From Antiquaquibacter oligotrophicus (GTDB lineage: Bacteria; Actinomycetota; Actinomycetes; Actinomycetales; Microbacteriaceae), in contig NZ_CP085036.1 in the NCBI RefSeq assembly GCF_020535405.1, forward strand, positions 2,356,001 through 2,420,000: a stretch of DNA of 64,000 nucleotides. The letters run 5' to 3'. Shown piece after piece: positions 54,706 through 62,468 of this stretch (the stretch's first letter is position 1; every line of letters starts with the position of its first letter). Made by a program: the position numbers and the translations under genes. The notes under the pieces are model-generated. The model saw nothing but the letters and a program-made list of their open reading frames with translations, had not been told where the DNA came from and did no database searches.

Positions 54706-56820
54706 ATGAGCCACAACCACAACCACAACCACAACCACAGCGACCACGGCCACGACACGCACTCGCACCACGACCACGGGTCCCACGAAGGGCACGAGGC
54801 GCACGAGACTGACCACGCGCACGCCGGACACGACGCTCACGCCGGGCATGCCGGGCACGGCGACCATTCCGGTCACGATCCCAAGATCTTCCGCTCGAAG
54901 TTCTGGATCAGCCTTGCCTTGACCGTGCCCACCCTGGTCTTCTCCGAGGGACTGCAGGACATCCTGGGTCTCACGGGCCCGCGGTTCCCCGGCAGCCAGT
55001 TCATTCCTGCGGCCTTCGGCATCGTGATCTTCTTCTACGGCGGTCTCGTTTTCCTCCGTGGGGCCGTCGCTGAACTCCGATCGCGCCAGCCGGGCATGAT
55101 GACACTCATCTCTCTCGCGATCCTGGTCGCGTTCGGGTACAGCCTCGCGGTGACCCTCGGCCTGCCTGGCATGGACTTCTGGTGGGAGCTCGCCACCCTC
55201 ATCACGATCATGCTGCTCGGGCATTGGATCGAGATGTCGGCGGTCATGAGCGCCCAGGACGCGCTCGGAGAACTCGCGAAGCTCCTGCCCGACGAAGCCG
55301 ATGTCGTCCACGGTGATCACGTCATGCCGATGCCCGTCGCGAGTCTGACCGTCGGCGACGTTGTCCTCGTGAGGCCCGGCGCCACCGTGCCCATCGACGG
55401 CGAGGTGATCGAGGGGGAGTCCGAGATCAACGAGTCGCTCATCACGGGCGAATCGGCACCGGTCTCCAAGGCCGTCGGAGACATCGTGATCGGCGGCGCG
55501 GTGAACGGGCCTGGATCGCTCACCGTTCGGGTGACAAAGGTGGGAAGCGAAACCGCGCTCGCGGGCATCATGAAGCTCGTCAGCGACGCCCAAGCGAGCA
55601 AGTCCGGAGCGCAGGTGCTCGCCGATCGCGCCGCCGCACTGCTCTTCTACGTCGCGCTCGGAGCAGCCATCATCACGCTCGTCGCGTGGCTCTTCCTCGC
55701 TCCGGATGACCCGGCATTTGTACTCGAACGGGTCGTGAGTGTTCTCGTCATCGCTTGCCCGCACGCCCTGGGCCTCGCGATACCTCTCGTCTCCCAAATC
55801 TCGACGGCACTCGGCGCCCGTCGCGGGATCCTCGTCAAGAACAAGCTCGCCCTCGAGGCCGCCCGCTCCATCGACGTTGTGCTCTTCGACAAGACCGGAA
55901 CCCTCACCACCGGCACGCTCGGTGTGGCCGCCATCGCGGCAACATCGGGCAGCGACGATGAGGTGCTCGCGCTCGCGGCAGCGGTCGAGTCGAAGTCCGA
56001 GCATCCCATCGCCCGCGCCATCGTTGCCGAGGCCCACGACCGCGGGCTGGCGGTCGCCGAGTCGACGCAGTTCACCGCTTTGGCGGGCCGCGGTGCTCAG
56101 GCTGTCGTCGACGGCCGCGACCTCGTTGTGGCCAGCCACCGCGTGGTTGTCGAACGCGCGATCACACTCCCGGTCGAGCTCGTTCAGGCGGCACGGGATG
56201 CGACCACCGCGGGCAACACGATCGTGTACCTACTCGAAGGCGAGGCTGTGCTCGGGATGTTCGCGCTCGCCGACACCGTCCGCCCGGAGTCCCTCGAGGC
56301 TGTTCGGGATCTCAAAGAGCGCGGCGTTCGTGTGGCCATGCTCACCGGCGACTCCCACGAGGTCGCGATCACGGTGGCGGCACAGCTCGGCATCGACGAG
56401 GTGTTCGCTCACGTGCTGCCGGGGGAGAAGGCGGACGTGGTGGCGAAACTCCAAGAATCCGGCTCCGTGGCCATGGTCGGTGACGGTATCAACGACGCGC
56501 CGGCTCTCGCGCGCGCCGACGTCGGTATCGCCATCGGTGCGGGAACGGATGTCGCCATCGACTCGGCCGGCATCGTGCTGGCCTCGAGCGATCCGCGTGC
56601 CGTCGGCGCGCTGCTGAAGCTCAGCAAGGCCACGTGGCGTAAAGAGCTGCAGAACCTCTTCTGGGCGACCGGGTACAACGCGATCGGCATTCCGCTCGCC
56701 GCCGGTGTGCTGTTCGGTGCGGGCATCCTGCTTCCGCCCGCGCTCGCCGCGGTCTTCATGTCGGTGTCGACGATCATCGTCGCTATCAACGCGCAACTGC
56801 TCCGATTCACCAGGTTGTAG
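54706..56820 (+). CDS. copB: P1B-type metal-transporting ATPase, CopB (CPH) class
   Basis: A 704-residue heavy-metal ATPase. The first 60 residues are His-rich (NHNHNHNHSDHGHDTHSHHDH), in place of a CxxC metal domain. Eight membrane helices, phosphatase loop LITGESAPVSK, the metal motif ACPHALG (CPH, typical of the P1B-3/CopB class), phosphorylation motif FDKTGTLTTG and GDGINDAPALARAD are all present. It exports copper or silver from the cytoplasm in known systems. Directly follows csoR. Repeat copy 3 lies just after its stop. Confidence 0.95.
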   Translation: MSHNHNHNHNHSDHGHDTHSHHDHGSHEGHEAHETDHAHAGHDAHAGHAGHGDHSGHDPKIFRSKFWISLALTVPTLVFSEGLQDILGLTGPRFPGSQFIPAAFGIVIFFYGGLVFLRGAVAELRSRQPGMMTLISLAILVAFGYSLAVTLGLPGMDFWWELATLITIMLLGHWIEMSAVMSAQDALGELAKLLPDEADVVHGDHVMPMPVASLTVGDVVLVRPGATVPIDGEVIEGESEINESLITGESAPVSKAVGDIVIGGAVNGPGSLTVRVTKVGSETALAGIMKLVSDAQASKSGAQVLADRAAALLFYVALGAAIITLVAWLFLAPDDPAFVLERVVSVLVIACPHALGLAIPLVSQISTALGARRGILVKNKLALEAARSIDVVLFDKTGTLTTGTLGVAAIAATSGSDDEVLALAAAVESKSEHPIARAIVAEAHDRGLAVAESTQFTALAGRGAQAVVDGRDLVVASHRVVVERAITLPVELVQAARDATTAGNTIVYLLEGEAVLGMFALADTVRPESLEAVRDLKERGVRVAMLTGDSHEVAITVAAQLGIDEVFAHVLPGEKADVVAKLQESGSVAMVGDGINDAPALARADVGIAIGAGTDVAIDSAGIVLASSDPRAVGALLKLSKATWRKELQNLFWATGYNAIGIPLAAGVLFGAGILLPPALAAVFMSVSTIIVAINAQLLRFTRL

Positions 56821-56822
56821 CT

Positions 56823-56917
56823 GACGTCGCTCAGCGCCGCTCGCCGCGCTGCGGTTTGCTTCCTCCGCTGGTGTTCGTACCCCAGCGCGGCTCGCAAACC
56901 TCAGCGCGGCCGGCGTC
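56823..56917. repeat. Dispersed inverted-repeat element, copy 3
   Basis: It starts GACGTCGCTCAGCG two bases after the copB stop and holds facing arms CCGCGCTGCGGTTTG and CAAACCTCAGCGCGG, ending near GGCGTC. Occupies nearly all of the gap before the lipid-kinase gene and may act as the copB terminator. Confidence 0.75.
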
Positions 56918-56932
56918 GACCATACTTGCCAC

Positions 56933-57856
56933 ATGACGATGACGCACCTCCGCCTCGTGGTCGCCATCAACCCGACAGCCTCGTTCGGTAAAGGCCGCGA
57001 CGTCGGCCCCGCCGTTGTTGCAGCACTCCGGGCGGAGGGCCACGACGTGACGAGTCTCCAGGAGGCAAGCTTCGACAAGCTCATGGCAGCAGGACGCCGG
57101 GCGGTCGCGTCGCAACCCGACGCCCTCATCGTTGTCGGGGGCGACGGCATGGTCAACCTCGGCACCAACCTCGTTGTCGGCACGGACGTGCCGCTCGGCA
57201 TTGTGCCCTCCGGTACAGGCAACGACATGGCACGGGGACTCGGCATCCCGCACGAGAGCACGGATGCGGCGATCGCAGCACTCATCTCGGCGTTGGCCCG
57301 CCCACCGCGCACGATCGACACGGGCCGCATCGAGTACACGGATGCCACGACCGGCGCCCCCGCGACCCGCTGGTTCGCGTGTGTGCTGTCGGCTGGCTTC
57401 GACGCGACCGTCAACGAGCGCGCAAACCGGATGCGTCACCCCAAAGGTGCCAGTCGCTACATCGTCGCGCTCGTGCTGGAACTCGTCGGGCTCCGCCCCA
57501 TCGCCTACCGTCTCGGTCTCGACGGTCGGCAGAAGCACCTCGACGCTCTCCTCGTGACGATTGGCAACAATGTTTCGCTCGGCGGCGGTATGAAAGTCAC
57601 CCCCGATGCGGTCGTCGACGATGGGCTCTTGGACGTCATGACTGTTCGCCCGCTCTCTCGTGTCGCCTTCTTGCGCATCTTCCCGCGTGTTTTCAAGGGC
57701 ACGCACGTGAGCGACCCGCGTGTGACGATCGATCGGGCAAGGGTTGTCACTATCGATTCGCCGACCGCTGTTGCTTATGCGGACGGGGAGCGCATCGGGC
57801 GGTTGCCCGTCACGGTGACCGTCGACCCGCTCTCGATGAAGTTGCTCGGGGCGTAG
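56933..57856 (+). CDS. Diacylglycerol kinase family lipid kinase
   Basis: A 307-residue lipid kinase of the YegS/BmrU type. VVGGDGMVN is the nucleotide loop, with Met where GGDGT usually has Thr, and IVPSGTGNDMARGLGI the second motif. The C-terminal beta-sandwich is complete. ATG 56933 or 56939 may be the start. Probably makes phosphatidic acid or a related lipid phosphate at the membrane. Confidence 0.88.
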   Translation: MTMTHLRLVVAINPTASFGKGRDVGPAVVAALRAEGHDVTSLQEASFDKLMAAGRRAVASQPDALIVVGGDGMVNLGTNLVVGTDVPLGIVPSGTGNDMARGLGIPHESTDAAIAALISALARPPRTIDTGRIEYTDATTGAPATRWFACVLSAGFDATVNERANRMRHPKGASRYIVALVLELVGLRPIAYRLGLDGRQKHLDALLVTIGNNVSLGGGMKVTPDAVVDDGLLDVMTVRPLSRVAFLRIFPRVFKGTHVSDPRVTIDRARVVTIDSPTAVAYADGERIGRLPVTVTVDPLSMKLLGA

Positions 57857-57862
57857 CGGCCA

Positions 57863-58315
57863 CTAACCCTCGGCGGAGACGATCGGGGCATCCGTTGCGA
57901 GGCACGAATATTCGGTGAGCTGCTCGCCGTCCTCCTCGATGGTGGCCGAGATGAACTGCTGATCGGGTCGAACGCCCTCGGCGACGGTCTCCATGAAGTC
58001 GGCGAAGGGCTCGTCGCACGCGGCGTTGATGGCGATCTGCTTGTCGCCGGCAGCAGCGATCGCGGCGTCGTCGAGTGTGCCCTGACCGATCACCCGGAAC
58101 TCGTGCTCGACGTCGCACGGCACCACCGTTGAGGTCGCGAGGTTGCTGCCTTCGTCGAACGTGAAGCAGTCCCCGGTGAGCAGGTCAGCTGAGTTGATCT
58201 GCGTGGGTTCGGAGAACTGCCCGTCGGGGCCACGCGAGGGCCCGAGGAACGAACATCCCGCGAGCGCAAGCATGGCGGTGGTGCAGAACAGGATCGCTGC
58301 GGCGCGACCGATCAT
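57863..58315 (-). CDS. Septum-formation-domain-like lipoprotein
   Basis: A 150-residue predicted lipoprotein: signal peptide with lipobox LALAGC, then a domain with LLTGDCFTF and STVVPCDVEHEFRVIGQG, resembling the actinobacterial septum-formation family. The ribosome site GAGGAG favours ATG 58315 (MIGRAAAIL) rather than ATG 58321, which would be only one base away from it. Convergent with the lipid kinase. Confidence 0.78.
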   Translation of the reverse strand: MIGRAAAILFCTTAMLALAGCSFLGPSRGPDGQFSEPTQINSADLLTGDCFTFDEGSNLATSTVVPCDVEHEFRVIGQGTLDDAAIAAAGDKQIAINAACDEPFADFMETVAEGVRPDQQFISATIEEDGEQLTEYSCLATDAPIVSAEG

Positions 58316-58389
58316 CGGCATTCTCCTCGGGTCTGGAGCCAGTTTGGTGTGCCCAGTCGGGTATGACATACTCTTGTAGTTGTCGTGAC

Positions 58390-58465
58390 GGCCCCATCGT
58401 ATAGAGGCCTAGTACGCCGCCCTCTCACGGCGGTAACGCGGGTTCGAATCCCGCTGGGGTCACCA
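58390..58465 (+). tRNA. tRNA-Glu (CUC anticodon)
   Basis: Acceptor GGCCCCA pairs with TGGGGTC (one G-T). The anticodon stem CCGCC/GGCGG encloses loop CTCTCAC with anticodon CTC. The T-arm has GGTTCGAATCC. Discriminator A and an encoded CCA follow. In other actinobacteria it lies close to tRNA-Gln; here 15 kb separates them. Confidence 0.96.
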
Positions 58466-58512
58466 ACAAACTGCTTCATCGCACAGTAATGGGTGCACGC
58501 GTTTCGGCGCTG

Positions 58513-60078
58513 TTACGTCGTGTGCGCGTCGCTTCCTCGGCCTTCCGCGACACGCGTGATCTGCGCCGCCATGCCCGCGAAGATCGCGCCGTGAAATGGC
58601 AGAACGGCAAGCCAATACAGCCGGCCGCTGAGTCCGCGAGGAAAGAAGACGGCGCGCTGCTCATAGACCGAGCCCGAGCCTCTCGGCACGGCCCGCAGCT
58701 CGAGCCACGCGGACCCCGGCACCTTCATCTCGGCGCGCAACCGCAGGAGCCCGCCGCGCGCGCCTTTCGGGTCCTCGACGGCTTCGACCCGCCAGAAGTC
58801 GATGGCGTCGCCAACACGCGCTTCGCTCCGGCTCCGTCGGCCACGTCGAAGTCCGACACCGCCGACGAGCCGGTCCATCCATCCGCGCACAGCCCACAGG
58901 AACGGCGACGAGTACCAGCCGTTGCTACCGCCGATGCCCTCGATGACCTGCCATAGTCGGTCGACGGATGCCCGTGTCTCCAGTGTCCGCGCGTCCGTGA
59001 ACACCGTCTTCCCGGCCCAGTCCGGATCGCTCGGCAGCGGATCGCTCGGCGCGCCGGACACCTCGGCGTCCTGCCAACTGGTCTCGATCGTGTCATCCCG
59101 CGATCGGCCGATCGCAAGCGCCACCGCCGTGCGGTACGGGGTCAACCCATCCTCGGGTCGGGGGATGAGGTCGTCTACCGCGTGGTTCTTCACGACGCAC
59201 TCGTTCTGCAGCGACGCGACGAGCGGCCGCGCGATCGATCGGGGCACGGGCGTCACGAGGTTCACCCAGTGCGATGCGAGACCGGGTGTGAGCACGGGGA
59301 GCGAGGCGATGGCGCGCTGCGGAAGGCCCGCCTCGACGGCGTACCCGTTCATCATCTGTCCGTAGCGCAACACGTCGGGTCCGCCGATGTCGACCGCACT
59401 ATTGACGCTCGTGTCGACTCGTGCGGCACCCAAGAGGTAGTGGAGCACGTCGCGGATCGCGATCGGCTGGATGTGATTGCGCACCCACTTCGGCGCCGGC
59501 ATGTAGGGGAGCACCTCGGTCAGGTGGCGGATCATCTCGAACGACGCGGAGCCGGATCCGATCACGACACCGGCCTGGAGCACGAGTGTGGGAACACCTG
59601 ACTCGAGGAAGATCTCCCCGACCCGCACGCGCGAGCGCAGATGCGGTGACAGCTTCGCATCGTCGGGGTGGAGCCCACCGAGGTAGACGATCCGACGGAC
59701 TCCCGCCTTCGAGGCGGCTGCGGCAACGGTTTCCGCGGCTCTCTCGTCCGCGCGCTCGAAGCCGCCCTTACCCTCGCCCATCGAATGGATGAGGTAGTAG
59801 ACGACGTCCACGTCGTCGATGGCTCGTGCAACGGCGTCCGCATCATTCGCCGAACCCTCAACGATCTCGCACTCGGCACCCCACGGAAACGAAGCCGCTC
59901 GTGCCGCGTCCCGAGCCAACACGCGCACCCGATACCCGGCGGCGATGAGCCTCGGCGTGAGGCGGCCGCCGATGTACCCGGTCGCGCCGAGAACGAGCGC
60001 TCGTGGCGCGGAGCCATCCTCGCGAGCAACCGCGCGCAGCGCCTCTTCGTGTCCGGTGGGCTGCGTCAGCTCGGTCAT
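58513..60078 (-). CDS. SDR/NAD-epimerase with C-terminal DUF2867
   Basis: A 521-residue protein. Residues 25-330 are an atypical SDR with cofactor motif LVLGATGYIGGRL, and residues 340-521 are a DUF2867 domain, a START-like fold often fused this way. The combination is known in actinobacteria but its substrate is not. ATG 60078 is the start. Confidence 0.82.
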   Translation of the reverse strand: MTELTQPTGHEEALRAVAREDGSAPRALVLGATGYIGGRLTPRLIAAGYRVRVLARDAARAASFPWGAECEIVEGSANDADAVARAIDDVDVVYYLIHSMGEGKGGFERADERAAETVAAAASKAGVRRIVYLGGLHPDDAKLSPHLRSRVRVGEIFLESGVPTLVLQAGVVIGSGSASFEMIRHLTEVLPYMPAPKWVRNHIQPIAIRDVLHYLLGAARVDTSVNSAVDIGGPDVLRYGQMMNGYAVEAGLPQRAIASLPVLTPGLASHWVNLVTPVPRSIARPLVASLQNECVVKNHAVDDLIPRPEDGLTPYRTAVALAIGRSRDDTIETSWQDAEVSGAPSDPLPSDPDWAGKTVFTDARTLETRASVDRLWQVIEGIGGSNGWYSSPFLWAVRGWMDRLVGGVGLRRGRRSRSEARVGDAIDFWRVEAVEDPKGARGGLLRLRAEMKVPGSAWLELRAVPRGSGSVYEQRAVFFPRGLSGRLYWLAVLPFHGAIFAGMAAQITRVAEGRGSDAHTT

Positions 60079-60136
60079 GGCTCGAGCGTAGGCGGACGCC
60101 CTCGCGTCAGCACCCCCTTGCGGAGCGAGGTGACGA

Positions 60137-60795
60137 TTGCGCTACTGTCAGCGGATAGGCTTCGAAGGATTCCCCGCGGATGCGTTTGTGTTCTACGACG
60201 ACGTTGCGCGCAACCAGACGCGTGAGTGTGGTGGTCAGCCAACAAAGCGCGCTACGAGTCGAGCGTGCGGGAGCCGGCGGAGGCGCTCGCGGGCGAACTC
60301 GAACCAGAGTTCGGTGGTCTCAAAATCTTCCGCCCCCATCGTGACGTGCGCTTCAGTGCGGACAAGAGGCCGTACAAGGAGCACCTTGGGCTCGTGAGTT
60401 CACGGATGAACGAGCCGGCGCTGTACTTCCAGCTCTCCGCCGAAGGGGTCATGGTCGGGGGTGGGCTCTACCAACCCGACCGCGACAGGCTCGCGCGATT
60501 CCGAGCGCTCCTGGATGATCCGGCGTCAGCGGAAGACGTTCTGCACGCGGTCGAGGAGACGAAGCGCGCGGGGTTCGAGTTGCTCGTGGAGGGTGCGCTC
60601 GCGACCGCTCCGCGCGGGTTCAGCGTTGAGCATCCGCACATCGAACTCCTGCGACTGAAGCACCTGGCGATCGGCAAACGACTCGACCGCCGGGATGTGC
60701 CGACCGATTCGACCCTGATCGAGATCGTCAGCGAAGCGTGGTCGGTCGTCGAAAGGTGGAACCAGTGGCTGTCGACATCCGTAACGGCGGAGTGA
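60137..60795 (+). pseudogene. DUF2461 family gene with frameshift
   Basis: The downstream frame from 60226 reads WWSANKARYESSVREPAEAL and then a complete DUF2461 body to 60795. The conserved N-terminus (GFEGFPADAFVFYDDVARN) is found just upstream in another frame, starting at TTG 60137 with a GAGG site. The frames join near 60223-60228, where removing two bases (TG) from GAGTGTGGTGG restores E-W-W. Either the gene is inactivated, or there is a sequencing error, or the protein starts at GTG 60226 without its first helix. Confidence 0.75.
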
Positions 60796-61062
60796 CTAGC
60801 TCTTCTTCATTCGCTCGACTTCGGCGTCGATCGCGCTGTCGGTGATCACACCGCTTCGGCCGAACACGTCGATCGCCTGGAAGAGGGCCGCGATGCCCAT
60901 TCCGCCGATCACCCACACGGGCCAGAAGTAGCCCATGCCGCTGAGGGCCCACACGCCGGTCACGATGATGGAGACCGCGAGCCAGACGAAGAGGTACTTG
61001 TAGAAGTCCGAGCGAGCCTTCAGACGCTTGGCCGCAACGGAGCGGAGCTCATCATCGTTCAT
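60796..61062 (-). CDS. 2TM-domain membrane protein
   Basis: An 88-residue protein with two helices (about residues 23-42 and 45-65) and flanking polar segments, matching the actinobacterial 2TM domain (AAKRLKARSDFYKYLFVWLAVS). Start ATG 61062. It is convergent with the DUF2461 gene, one base apart. Function unknown. Confidence 0.82.
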   Translation of the reverse strand: MNDDELRSVAAKRLKARSDFYKYLFVWLAVSIIVTGVWALSGMGYFWPVWVIGGMGIAALFQAIDVFGRSGVITDSAIDAEVERMKKS

Positions 61063-61149
61063 GCAGCCGAGACTAGCGCCGGATGCCCGGCCTCGGGTAC
61101 CCCTCGGCGGTGTCGATTCTGGAGCCCCCGCATCCGCTAGGCTGACTCC

Positions 61150-61258
61150 CACGAAGGGGAGTATCCCACTCCGCTATCCCGTCAAGACGAACCCCGACGC
61201 CGTGGTTCCGGGATTGCGACGTGCTTCGGGCGCGGGGGAGAGACTTTCGAGCCCCCAC
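61150..61258 (+). promoter_or_regulatory. yybP-ykoY (manganese) riboswitch-like leader
   Basis: The leader of the TerC gene contains AAGGGGAGTA (61154-61163), a CCGTCAAGAC segment, and the 3' block GGGGGAGAGACTTTCGAG. These match the conserved pieces of the yybP-ykoY motif, which senses Mn2+ and often precedes terC or mntP genes. Boundaries are approximate because I aligned by eye. Confidence 0.75.
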
Positions 61259-61283
61259 CTGCCCTCCTCGTGAATGGACGTTC

Positions 61284-62315
61284 ATGGAAGCTGCACTGCC
61301 CGCTTGGTTCGAGATCACGGCGTTTGTCGTGCTCCTCCTCATCCTCGCCGCCGATCTGACCCTCGCCTTCAAGCGACCGCACATCCCGTCGACGCGAGAG
61401 TCGGCTTTGTGGGTGAGCTTCTACGTCGCCCTAGCGCTCATTTTCGCGCTGCTCATGCTGTGGCAGGGCTCACCCGATCACGCCGGAGAGTTCATCGCCG
61501 GTTGGGTGACCGAGTACTCGTTGTCGATCGACAACCTCTTCGTCTTCGTCATCATCATGGCGAGGTTCTCGGTGCCGAGGAAGTACCAGCAGGAGGTGCT
61601 CATGGTGGGCATCCTCATCGCCCTCGTGTTGCGCGGAATCTTCATCCTCCTCGGTGCCCAGCTCATCGAGAACTTCTCCTGGATCTTCTACGTCTTCGGT
61701 GCATTCCTCCTCTACACGGCCGTGCGTCAGGTGTTCGAGAAGCACGACGACATGGAGGAGACCGAGAACGGCATCATCCGCTTCCTCCGTAAGCGCGTCG
61801 CCATTACCGACACTTACGACGGCGCGAAGCTGCGCACCGTCATCGACGGCAAGAAGGTCTTCACCCCGATCCTCGTTGTGTTCATCGCGCTCGGCCTGAC
61901 CGACCTCGTGTTCGCGATCGACTCGATCCCCGCGATCTTCGGCATCACGCAGGACCCGTTCATCGTCTTCACCGCGAACGTCTTCGCCCTGATGGGTCTT
62001 CGCCAGCTGTACTTCCTCCTCGGCGACCTCATCGACAAGCTCGAGTACCTCCACTACGGCATCGCGTTCATCCTCGGCTTCATCGGTGTGAAGCTGTTCT
62101 TCCACGCCCTCCACGTCAACGAGCTGCCGTTCATCAACGGTGGAGAACACGTCGACTGGGCGCCCGAGATCTCCACGTGGACGTCGCTCGCGGTGATCCT
62201 CGCCGCCATGGCGGTCGCCGTCGTCGCCAGCCTCATCAAGATCAAGGTCGACTCGAACCGTTCACTCCGCGAGGAGATCAAGGAGAGCAGCATCCCGGGG
62301 CCCGACGCCGAGTAG
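61284..62315 (+). CDS. TerC-family membrane protein
   Basis: A 343-residue protein with about eight to nine helices. EYSLSIDNLFVFVII and LVFAIDSIPAIFGITQDPFIVF are the two TerC signatures with paired acidic residues in the membrane. Members are linked to manganese export and metal loading of exported proteins, which fits the riboswitch-like leader upstream. ATG 61284 is used. Confidence 0.93.
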   Translation: MEAALPAWFEITAFVVLLLILAADLTLAFKRPHIPSTRESALWVSFYVALALIFALLMLWQGSPDHAGEFIAGWVTEYSLSIDNLFVFVIIMARFSVPRKYQQEVLMVGILIALVLRGIFILLGAQLIENFSWIFYVFGAFLLYTAVRQVFEKHDDMEETENGIIRFLRKRVAITDTYDGAKLRTVIDGKKVFTPILVVFIALGLTDLVFAIDSIPAIFGITQDPFIVFTANVFALMGLRQLYFLLGDLIDKLEYLHYGIAFILGFIGVKLFFHALHVNELPFINGGEHVDWAPEISTWTSLAVILAAMAVAVVASLIKIKVDSNRSLREEIKESSIPGPDAE

Positions 62316-62327
62316 CTGGCCTCCGAG

Positions 62328-62336
62328 TGCTACCCT
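62328..62336 (+). promoter_or_regulatory. Extended -10 promoter of the leuCD transcript
   Basis: TGC followed by TACCCT forms an extended -10 element. Start of transcription would fall about 6-7 bases downstream, at or next to the leader-peptide ATG (62343), so the leader may be translated from a leaderless mRNA. Confidence 0.45.
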
Positions 62337-62340
62337 CAGA

Positions 62341-62468
62341 GGATGCGTTTCGAGCTTCTTCTTCGTCGCCGCGACGAGGTCTAGTCCACCGGCCTCCCTC
62401 GTCGCGGAGTCCGACTGCGCCAGGCAGCGACACGGGCTGGGCACTCGAAACGAAGAAGGACAGCATCC
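62341..62468 (+). promoter_or_regulatory. leuC attenuator: leader codons pair with ribosome-binding site
   Basis: CTTCTTCGT (62358-62366), overlapping the Leu codons, is exactly complementary to ACGAAGAAG (62450-62458), part of the leuC ribosome site GAAGAAGGA. A competing pairing joins GTTTCGAG (62347-62354) and CTCGAAAC (62444-62451). A hairpin CCGCGACGAG (62369-62378)/CTCGTCGCGG (62398-62407) lies between. A ribosome stalled on the Leu codons would free the leuC site, giving induction at low leucine. Confidence 0.65.
62343..62384 (+). CDS. Leucine leader peptide of leuCD
   Basis: A 13-residue open frame, MRFELLLRRRDEV, too short for routine gene calling. It holds three consecutive Leu codons, all CTT, a codon the neighbouring genes use rarely. 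Typical of amino-acid attenuation leaders. It lies 85 bases before leuC with complementary segments linking it to the leuC ribosome site (next entry). Confidence 0.8.
   Translation: MRFELLLRRRDEV

Noticed and set aside
54709..54885. Short-period repeat (CACAACCACAACC) as a microsatellite
   Set aside because: It is the coding sequence of the His-rich metal-binding N-terminus of CopB, in frame and expected for this class.
54601..56139. 512-codon minus-strand frame opposite copB
   Set aside because: Its long Val run is simply the antisense of the His-rich CopB N-terminus.
43292..58465. tRNA-bounded integrative element
   Set aside because: No integrase, no duplicated tRNA 3' end, and gene content looks chromosomal.
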